Positions 1-4,836 of a DNA stretch of 6,891 nt are shown piece by piece. The translations under genes were made by a program, and so were the position numbers. How positions within the stretch are numbered: position 1 is the stretch's first letter; each line of letters opens with the position of its first letter. The notes below the pieces were generated by a model. It did no database searches. It was not told the origin of the DNA and saw only the letters and a program-made list of their open reading frames with translations. The stretch lies in NCBI GenBank assembly GCA_030528815.1, contig JAUMYE010000054.1:1-6891 (forward strand), in the 5' to 3' direction. This DNA is from Candidatus Saccharimonadota bacterium. Its GTDB lineage: Bacteria; Patescibacteriota; Saccharimonadia; Saccharimonadales; Saccharimonadaceae.

Positions 1-2
1 CA

Positions 3-390
3 TTCGTTCCACAGGTCGAAGCTCCGGCTGCTCCACAAGCACCAATTGCAGAGTTTGCGCCACAAGCTCCAGCTATGCCAGAAATGCCACAGGCCCCAGC
101 AATGCCTGAAGCACCAGCTGCGCCTGCAACGACTCAAATGCCAGCAGCCCCTGAAGCTCCAGTAGCTCCAGCACCAGAGACGCCAGCAGCGCCGGCTGCT
201 CCACAAGATGATTTAGTAGTTCCTCCAGCAGGAGCCGCTCCAGTAGTCGATACAACTCAGATTATTCCGAGTGCTCCTCAGGATTTAGCCCAAGCTCCAC
301 AGACAGCAGCTCCAGCTATTAATCCTCAGGCTACAAACCAGGTACAATTCGAAGAACCAAAGCCTCAGGCTCCAGCTCAGCCAACAGGCG
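3..390 (+). repeat. Degenerate short tandem repeat coding for Pro/Ala-rich segment
   Basis: The DNA is built from imperfect copies of GCTCCAGC, CCAGCAGC and CCACAAGCTCC-like units, all in the frame that reads Ala-Pro, Pro-Ala and Pro-Gln-Ala. Third positions vary between copies (GCT, GCA, GCG, GCC), so protein composition, rather than recent DNA duplication, appears to be maintained. Length variation between strains would be expected here. Confidence 0.7.
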
Positions 391-1202
391 GCGAACGCGT
401 AATTCAACCAATTGGTAACACTAACTTTGCCGAAGCTCGCGAGCAGATGGCAAAACAAATGGAGCAATTGCTCAGTGACGATCAGGGGGCGTCACAAGAA
501 AACCCTTTTAACGCGCCGACTCCGCCACCACTTGATTTCACTGCGGAGCCGGAAAACAAAACAGAAAAAGAATCTAAGCCAGAAAGCAAAGAAAATTTTT
601 CTGATGTTTCCAAAAAGCAAGACTCCGAGGATACTTTCCTTAGCTCCATCGAAGATGGTCCTGTAGATTTTTCGATTCCTCCAAAAGATGAGTCTGGCAA
701 TAATGACTCTTCTAGGAACGAATCCGAAGAAGCTCAGGTTAAAGCTTTTGAACAATCTCAGGTTACCGAAGCCGAAAAGAAGATGGGCCTTGATTTTGAT
801 AACGATTCTCTCGAACAGGATTCGGACGACGATTTTACGACCGATAAACAAGAGGAAGAAGTTGTTGAGCCTATCATGCCAGGTTATGTTAATGATTTAA
901 CTGAACAACTAAGCGAAGATGATGGCAATATTGAAGCCGAGGTCGTTAACCCATTAGCCGCAGAAATGGCACGCGAACTTGCAGACGATCCTATAACCGC
1001 CGAGGCAGCAAGACTTCGCGAACAAGGCGGACCAGACAAAGCCGAAGAAGGCCCAGAAGGCACTATTTTGGATGAAGCAGACGACCAGTTGCCAGATTTC
1101 TTGAAGACCGACACACGCTCGCTTGGTATTAATATGCAGAACTTCGACCAAGAACCTTCAGAAGAAGAATCTGCCGAAGGCGAAGAAGGCTCCGAGAACT
1201 AG
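3..1202 (+). CDS. Partial: disordered Pro/Ala-rich and acidic protein, C-terminal part (possible ScpB tail)
   Basis: The reading frame is open from the left edge, so the gene starts outside the window and the ATG at 75 is only an internal Met; 399 residues plus TAG are visible. About the first 130 visible residues are a Pro/Ala-rich string of units such as PEAP, PAAP and QAPA. The rest is dominated by Glu, Asp, Ser and Lys, with two short stretches that could form helices (about nt 420-475 and 955-1025) and a Glu-rich C-terminus. No enzyme motif, membrane segment or cysteine pattern is visible, so most of it should be disordered. It lies 42 bp before a pseudouridine synthase on the same strand. 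In many bacteria the order is scpA-scpB-rluB, so this may be a long tail on a ScpB-like chromosome segregation subunit. That is inferred from neighbourhood alone; a surface or adaptor protein is equally compatible with the visible residues. Confidence 0.8.
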   Translation, partial: FVPQVEAPAAPQAPIAEFAPQAPAMPEMPQAPAMPEAPAAPATTQMPAAPEAPVAPAPETPAAPAAPQDDLVVPPAGAAPVVDTTQIIPSAPQDLAQAPQTAAPAINPQATNQVQFEEPKPQAPAQPTGGERVIQPIGNTNFAEAREQMAKQMEQLLSDDQGASQENPFNAPTPPPLDFTAEPENKTEKESKPESKENFSDVSKKQDSEDTFLSSIEDGPVDFSIPPKDESGNNDSSRNESEEAQVKAFEQSQVTEAEKKMGLDFDNDSLEQDSDDDFTTDKQEEEVVEPIMPGYVNDLTEQLSEDDGNIEAEVVNPLAAEMARELADDPITAEAARLREQGGPDKAEEGPEGTILDEADDQLPDFLKTDTRSLGINMQNFDQEPSEEESAEGEEGSEN

Positions 1203-1204
1203 CT

Positions 1205-1244
1205 TTATTATCTGTTATCTTTCAGGTTATAATAGATTGCGATT
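1205..1244 (+). promoter_or_regulatory. Promoter of pseudouridine synthase gene, probable leaderless start
   Basis: A perfect TATAAT lies at 1228-1233, only 11 bases before the ATG at 1245. A weak -35 (TTATTA, 1205-1210) sits 17 bases upstream. Transcription would begin at about 1240-1245, on or next to the start codon. No Shine-Dalgarno sequence is present between the upstream stop codon and the ATG. Read-through from the preceding gene is also possible. Confidence 0.55.
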
Positions 1245-1937
1245 ATGAGCGAAGACAAAGTAAGACTCAATAAATATCTGAGTACTAATTTTGGCATCTC
1301 GCGCCGCGAGGCAGACGAGCTTATTTCTGCTGGCAAAGTTCTCGTAAATAAGAAGCCAGCCGAGCTCGGTGCACGCGTCGGCGATAATGACGAAGTTTCT
1401 ATTGCTGGCAAGAATATCCAGAAAGAAGAACTTCGCTACTTTGCCTTGAATAAGCCTACTGGATATGTTTGTAGCAAGAAACGCCAGGGCGATACGCCTA
1501 CGATTTATGAACTACTGCCAAAAGAGCTTCAGAATCTAAAGAATGTAGGCAGACTAGATAAAGATTCATCTGGCATTTTACTTCTCACCAATGATGGAGA
1601 TTTTGCCTTCGAAATGACACATCCAAAGTTTCATAAGACGAAGGTTTACGAAGTAGAGATTGATAGAGATTTGGCGCCGCTACATCAGCAGATGATTTCG
1701 GATTTTGGTGTAACCCTAGCAGACGGCAAGAGCCAGCTTGGACTAGAAAAGCTAGATACTGACGACAAGCGCAAAAAATGGCGCGTCACAATGAGTGAAG
1801 GACGCAACAGACAGATTCGCCGCACCTTCGATGCGTTAGGATACAAAGTAGTAAAACTACATCGCGTTAGCTTCGGAATCTATTCGCTATCCGGCCTAAA
1901 GCCTGGAGAATATGTAGAATTCAAAAAGCCTAGATAA
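1245..1937 (+). CDS. rRNA pseudouridine synthase, RsuA/RluB/RluE/RluF family
   Basis: This 230-residue enzyme should convert a specific uridine of rRNA into pseudouridine during ribosome assembly in the cytoplasm. An N-terminal S4 RNA-binding domain (about residues 6-53, with RLNKYLS and SRREADELI) is followed by the catalytic domain. The catalytic Asp is D105 in GRLDKDSSGILLLTNDG. Other family signatures are ALNKPTGYVCS (67-77), KVYEVEID (133-140) and EGRNRQIRR (185-193) with LGYKVVKLHRVSFG (198-211). The length matches RsuA (about 230), but the position after a possible scpB-type gene suggests RluB; 16S versus 23S specificity cannot be decided from the sequence. The ATG at 1245 is chosen because S4 homology starts immediately after it and a -10 box lies just upstream. 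The gene ends at a shared terminator facing ftsA. Confidence 0.93.
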   Translation: MSEDKVRLNKYLSTNFGISRREADELISAGKVLVNKKPAELGARVGDNDEVSIAGKNIQKEELRYFALNKPTGYVCSKKRQGDTPTIYELLPKELQNLKNVGRLDKDSSGILLLTNDGDFAFEMTHPKFHKTKVYEVEIDRDLAPLHQQMISDFGVTLADGKSQLGLEKLDTDDKRKKWRVTMSEGRNRQIRRTFDALGYKVVKLHRVSFGIYSLSGLKPGEYVEFKKPR

Positions 1938-1971
1938 AAAATATAGACCCTGATTTGGGCCTATATTTTTT
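1936..1971. terminator. Bidirectional intrinsic terminator between convergent genes
   Basis: Two 15-base arms (1936-1950 and 1957-1971) form a hairpin around the loop TGATTT. The core is CTATAG-type plus CCC/GGG, and A6/T6 tracts form the base, so each strand ends in a U-run. The only imperfect pair (1947/1960) is A-C in the plus transcript but a U-G wobble in the minus transcript, so the minus (ftsA) RNA folds better. The left arm starts inside the TAA of the pseudouridine synthase gene and the right arm overlaps the TAA of ftsA, so both genes share this element. Confidence 0.88.
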
Positions 1972-3292
1972 ATTTTCTAAGTAATCTTGCAAGCTTGGCT
2001 TTAATACTACGGTCGTCACCTGTTCCAATAAGAGTGTCAATACCAACCCTTAGGAGACCCATAGCAGTTACGAAAGTATGATCTAGTTTACGATCGGTCG
2101 TATTTTCTACGCCCTCAATTTCGTCAGGGTCAATTAGACTAATGACCGGACGGCGAGAGAACGGCAAACCTTTATACCAATCGCCAGTAGCGAGCGTTTC
2201 TGGAATCTCTGCGAGGCTTGCGCCACCACCACAGAGGAAAATCTGGTTCGGCAAAGTTTCGAGCTGATCAAATTCTTCGATAGCGAGTTCGACGCCAGCC
2301 TGCCAGACATCAAGGTTTCTTGCGATGGCTTTATCGAACTTTTGACGAAGCTCTGGGCTCATCTTTGGACTGTCGCTTAGGAGCTTGATCTTCTCTGCTT
2401 CAGCAAAGCTTACACCAAGGCGCTCAGCGATTTGATGCGTAAAGCTGCGACCACCAATGCTAAACATCTTCGTACCTTCAACACCACCATCTTCAACAAT
2501 AGCGATATCTGTTGTGCCACCACCAATATCCATCACGATACCGGAGAAGCTAGATTCCAGATCGTTACCAAGACAAGCGCGGCAAACTGCGAATGGCTCA
2601 ACGGCCACGGTTACTAGATCGAGCTGAAGCTCATCGCAAACGCGTTCAATAGCAGAAATATGAACTAGGGGCGCGAAAGCGGTATAGATCTGAACGATAA
2701 CTTCCTTACCCTTGAAACCGATAGGATTAGAAACTTTATAGCCATCAATACGAAGCGAGACGAGGGCGGAGTTAATTAGGCGGACTTCGACATCTGGATT
2801 ATTGGTTTCGATTGCGACTTCGCGGCGAGCCTTTTCGCCAGCACGCTTTTGAACCATGTCGATAATGTCCGCCATCTCATCTTCGGTAATTGGGCGGTCT
2901 GCTTCTGGGCGGCGGTATTTGATCGAGGCAGTATTACCCTTGATAAGCTCGCCAGCAATGCCAACGATAACTTCTTTGGCACGAACCTCAGCCATTTCCT
3001 CGGCTTTAACAAGGGCCTCTTCGCAAGTTTTAGCGACGCCTGCGATGTCTGCGATAGCACCTGCAAACATATTGGTTGGAGCTTCGTGAGCTTTACCAAC
3101 ACCTACGATTTTGAGAGTGCCACGAGTTTTCTTTGCGATAAGAGCTTTGACGTATTCCGTACCGATATCTAAGGCTAGGAGATAATCGTCAGAGTTTTTG
3201 GAATAATTAGCGCGGCGCACATCCGTGGAGCTATTCTCGAGCTCGCTCGGTTCACCACGAAAGACTTTTGAAGCTTTAGATATAATGCTCAT
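1970..3292 (-). CDS. ftsA: Cell division protein FtsA, actin-like ATPase
   Basis: A 440-residue protein of the actin/Hsp70 ATPase fold that in most bacteria tethers FtsZ filaments to the membrane and recruits the divisome. Phosphate-1 motif LDIGTEYVKA is at 41-50. The FtsA-type 1C insertion lies about 83-200 and includes ITEDEM and NPIGFKGKEV. Phosphate-2 motif MDIGGGTTDIAIV is at 254-266, the connecting segment FAEAEKIK at 296-303 and the adenosine motif FLCGGGASL at 352-360. The C-terminus ends in a short basic amphipathic stretch (IKAKLARLLRK), plausibly the membrane-targeting helix after a linker. The frame extends 38 codons further upstream, but I place the start at 3292: an extended -10 box lies inside the extension, and the extra residues match nothing in FtsA. 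No ftsZ is next to it. PilM is a related alternative, but the 1C region and AEKIK segment fit FtsA better. Confidence 0.9.
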   Translation of the reverse strand: MSIISKASKVFRGEPSELENSSTDVRRANYSKNSDDYLLALDIGTEYVKALIAKKTRGTLKIVGVGKAHEAPTNMFAGAIADIAGVAKTCEEALVKAEEMAEVRAKEVIVGIAGELIKGNTASIKYRRPEADRPITEDEMADIIDMVQKRAGEKARREVAIETNNPDVEVRLINSALVSLRIDGYKVSNPIGFKGKEVIVQIYTAFAPLVHISAIERVCDELQLDLVTVAVEPFAVCRACLGNDLESSFSGIVMDIGGGTTDIAIVEDGGVEGTKMFSIGGRSFTHQIAERLGVSFAEAEKIKLLSDSPKMSPELRQKFDKAIARNLDVWQAGVELAIEEFDQLETLPNQIFLCGGGASLAEIPETLATGDWYKGLPFSRRPVISLIDPDEIEGVENTTDRKLDHTFVTAMGLLRVGIDTLIGTGDDRSIKAKLARLLRK

Positions 3293-3310
3293 GTTAGGTA
3301 TATTATAACA
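3293..3310 (-). promoter_or_regulatory. Extended -10 promoter of ftsA, probable leaderless mRNA
   Basis: On the minus strand TGTTATAAT (3310-3302) is a perfect extended -10 element. Only nine bases separate it from the ATG at 3292, so the transcript would start within about 0-4 bases of the start codon. No convincing -35 is seen, as is usual for extended -10 promoters, and there is no room for a ribosome binding site. It fixes the ftsA start. Confidence 0.7.
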
Positions 3311-3372
3311 CTTTTGATAGCGTTCTTGGATAGGACTAATCAATCTACCCCATATAAGTATTATGCTTCCGC

Positions 3373-3402
3373 TTGTAAAGAAAATTTGTAGCAATATATA
3401 AT
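3373..3402 (+). promoter_or_regulatory. Promoter of the intergenic structured RNA
   Basis: TTGTAA (3373-3378, 4 of 6 consensus) and a perfect TATAAT (3397-3402) are separated by 18 bases on the plus strand. Transcription should start near 3408-3411, at the CACGGG that opens the first hairpin. It is divergent from the ftsA promoter about 65-95 bases away. Confidence 0.6.
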
Positions 3403-3585
3403 CCACGCACGGGACTGAGGTTTGCCCCGTTATTCAAGTAATTGAGCCTGACAGTTATACTCGCACGGGCTTAATGAAAAGTATTCTAGGCTCTACTAGA
3501 GTCCGTGAGAAAGGTTATGGCTATGACAATCTGCCTGAAATGGTGGAGAGTGGAAGTTAAACTCGGTATCCGAGTGACGAAGAAT

Positions 3586-3661
3586 AAAAAGAACCAACGC
3601 CGTTAGGCGAAGGTTCTAAACCCTTTACAAAGAGCGTAGTTCCTAGAGCTGCGCTCTGTAT
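3586..3661 (-). ncRNA. Possible short antisense RNA over the 3' end of the structured RNA
   Basis: On the minus strand an extended -10 TGCTATAAT lies at 3676-3668. About 50 bases after the predicted start comes the hairpin AGAACC/GGUUCU with inner CGCC/GGCG (3617-3590), followed directly by UUUUAUUC. Promoter plus terminator would give an RNA of roughly 75 nt, fully complementary to the 3' third of the plus-strand RNA. No useful -35 is visible and the hairpin is also part of the plus RNA, so the evidence is thin. Confidence 0.3.
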
Positions 3662-3667
3662 ACTTTT
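3631..3667 (+). terminator. Probable 3' hairpin/terminator of the structured RNA
   Basis: AGAGCGUAGUUC (3631-3642) pairs along all 12 bases with GAGCUGCGCUCU (3646-3657) around the loop CUA, with two G-U pairs. The run GTATACTTTTATTA follows, so the U-tract is moderate and begins six bases after the stem. In the minus strand the two wobbles become A-C mismatches, so the hairpin belongs to the plus transcript. If it leaks, the bidirectional terminator at 3717-3746 would stop the RNA. Confidence 0.5.
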
Positions 3668-3676
3668 ATTATAGCA
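3668..3676 (-). promoter_or_regulatory. Extended -10 box on the minus strand
   Basis: Minus-strand reading TGCTATAAT matches the extended -10 consensus exactly, the same TGN-TATAAT form that stands before ftsA. Predicted transcription start is about 3661. It could drive the short antisense RNA described for 3586-3661. Confidence 0.4.
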
Positions 3677-3716
3677 CGCCACTAGAATTAGTAAGTTTCA
3701 TGGCCTGCCCTGAAGC

Positions 3717-3746
3717 TAAAAACCAGCCTTAGCCGGCTGATTTTTA
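3717..3746. terminator. Bidirectional terminator, mainly for the minus-strand chaperone operon
   Basis: AAAAACCAGCC (3718-3728) pairs with GGCTGATTTTT (3735-3745) around a six-base loop, with an extra T-A pair at 3717/3746. The single imperfect position (3723/3740) is C-A in plus RNA but a G-U wobble in minus RNA. The minus transcript ends GGCUGGUUUUU, a standard intrinsic terminator, about 60 bases after the TAA of the AAA+ gene. On the plus side it can serve as a backstop for the structured RNA. Confidence 0.8.
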
Positions 3747-3804
3747 AGGAAGCAATACTAATTACTGAAGACACCAAAACATAGCCATTATTATCGTCAT
3801 TCTT

Positions 3805-4824
3805 TTATCCGACAAGCGAAGAAGGCGTTATTCTTAATGACTCTGCAAAATCACTATCATTAATTGTATCGTGTTCACTTATTAGCGCGTGCCTTGCAGC
3901 ATTATCACAAATAAGTCGAATATCAACAGAGGCATAGCCTTTCGTTTCATTAGCTAATTTTTCATAATTTATGCTGCTTACCGGGCGACCTTTAAGATAC
4001 ATCTTAAATAATTCAAGGCGCGCCTCGTAATCTGGCGGGCCAACATACACATGATAATCCATGCGTCCCGGACGAACTATGGCAGGATCTAGTAATTGCG
4101 GCCTGTTAGTAGCGGCGATTATTAATATTTTATCCTTAGCAGCGTTATTAAATTGGAGCAATAACTCGTTTATCTCTTCTTGTTTATGAGACGAAGACGA
4201 ACTAGATACGTCTCCTCTGTTCGGAGCCAAGCCATCAATCTCGTCAATAAACAGTACCGTAGGCGCCTGACTGCGAGCTTTATCAAATGTTTCTCGTATA
4301 AGCTGAGTCGTACCATGCAGATAGCTTGATGCTATATCAGAATGTTTGAGCTCTATAAAATTATACCCAAGCTCTTCTGCAAGTTTTTGAACTATAAATG
4401 TTTTTCCGCACCCTGGAGGCCCATACAAAAGAATACCATTCGGCACACTTACCTTAAATCTTCTGTATTTTTCAGGATTCCTAAATGGCTTCACGACGTC
4501 TTCGATTAAGACATTCTTAAGCTCGAACATCCCAGCCACAGCATCGAGACCGACGGGTGACACCGAATCGTCTAGTAGCTTTTCAAGTTTGTGTCTATTG
4601 TATACCTGCGAAACAACACATTTAAGTTTCTTTCCATCAACAGAAACCTCAGAGACATTTTCATCTCTAATAATCCTAGAAGGGTCAAGAATAAGATAAA
4701 GATATTTATTATTCGTAAGCTTATATATTTCAGCACTAGGTTCTCGAGCTATTCTATAATCTATTTCACAGTTATCATCTATTCTATATCCATGATATAG
4801 AATAGGACGAGTCACTTCTTCCAT
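3805..4824 (-). CDS. Classic-type AAA+ ATPase, no protease domain
   Basis: This 339-residue ATPase should assemble as a ring and use ATP to remodel or unfold protein partners. Residues 1-90 form an unrecognised N-terminal region with beta-rich character (KYLYLILDPSR at 40-50). The AAA core follows: Walker A GPPGCGKT (135-142), pore loop with an aromatic residue (SSYLHG, Y168), Walker B VLFIDEID (190-197), sensor 1 AATNRP (237-242), arginine fingers R251 and R254 in RPGRMD, and the C-terminal helical segment GYASVDIRLICDNAA (296-310). The DPAIVRPGRMD block resembles Cdc48, proteasomal ATPases and FtsH. There is no membrane segment and no HEXXH zinc protease, so it is not FtsH. A run of six Ser (207-212) follows Walker B. 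The start is supported by AGGAG six bases before ATG. It is the last gene of a three-gene operon with Hsp70-like and J-like proteins. Arg is encoded by AGA/AGG in 12 of 21 cases. Confidence 0.9.
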   Translation of the reverse strand: MEEVTRPILYHGYRIDDNCEIDYRIAREPSAEIYKLTNNKYLYLILDPSRIIRDENVSEVSVDGKKLKCVVSQVYNRHKLEKLLDDSVSPVGLDAVAGMFELKNVLIEDVVKPFRNPEKYRRFKVSVPNGILLYGPPGCGKTFIVQKLAEELGYNFIELKHSDIASSYLHGTTQLIRETFDKARSQAPTVLFIDEIDGLAPNRGDVSSSSSSHKQEEINELLLQFNNAAKDKILIIAATNRPQLLDPAIVRPGRMDYHVYVGPPDYEARLELFKMYLKGRPVSSINYEKLANETKGYASVDIRLICDNAARHALISEHDTINDSDFAESLRITPSSLVG

Positions 4825-4830
4825 TAGTTT

Positions 4831-4835
4831 CTCCT
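4831..4835 (-). promoter_or_regulatory. Shine-Dalgarno site of the AAA+ gene
   Basis: Minus-strand AGGAG sits six bases before the ATG at 4824, within the 12-base gap after the stop codon of the upstream gene. It fixes the start of the AAA+ gene and shows that this genome uses SD-led initiation inside operons, in contrast to the apparently leaderless ftsA and pseudouridine synthase genes. Confidence 0.75.
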
Positions 4836-4836
4836 A

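Larger units (their letters stand above)
3409..3667 (+). ncRNA. Putative structured non-coding RNA of unknown class, about 260 nt
   Basis: A promoter at the left, hairpins throughout and a terminator-like hairpin at the right define an independent transcript with no plus-strand gene behind it, so a riboswitch or leader is unlikely. Helices seen: ACGGG/CCCGU (3409-3413 with 3426-3430); CACGGGCUU/GAGUCCGUG (3464-3472 with 3499-3507); GAGCCU/AGGCUC (3444-3449 with 3488-3493), which would form a pseudoknot with the previous helix; ACUCGG-UAU-CCGAGU (3561-3575); AGAACC-AA-CGCC/GGCG-AA-GGUUCU (3590-3617); the 12-bp hairpin at 3631-3657. AAAGG (3510-3514) can pair with CCUUU (3622-3626) to close a 3' domain. 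Several helices contain G-U pairs that exist only in plus-strand RNA, which supports this orientation. It lacks the marks I know for tmRNA (no CCA end, no TΨC arm), RNase P RNA (no GAGGAAAGUC), SRP RNA (no GGAAG-type loop) and 6S RNA (ends do not pair). Confidence 0.55.

Noticed and set aside
2432..3172. Open frames on the strand opposite ftsA and in its other minus-strand frame
   Set aside because: They are shadows of the ftsA codon pattern, with no start signals and no recognisable motifs.
3293..3406. N-terminal 38-residue extension of FtsA (hydrophobic, starting MDYILLQIFF)
   Set aside because: An extended -10 promoter sits inside it and FtsA homology begins only after the Met at 3292.
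3606..3630. TΨC-arm-like sequence GGTTCTAAACC suggesting a tRNA
   Set aside because: The position-57 purine is missing, the stem has a mismatch, and no acceptor, D or anticodon arm can be built around it.
3409..3667. tmRNA, RNase P RNA, SRP RNA or 6S RNA
   Set aside because: No tRNA-like ends with CCA, no GAGGAAAGUC core, no SRP GGAAG loop, and the 5' and 3' ends do not pair as in 6S RNA.
3805..4824. FtsH protease
   Set aside because: The AAA core is FtsH/Cdc48-like, but there are no transmembrane segments and no HEXXH protease domain; the protein ends right after the helical lid.
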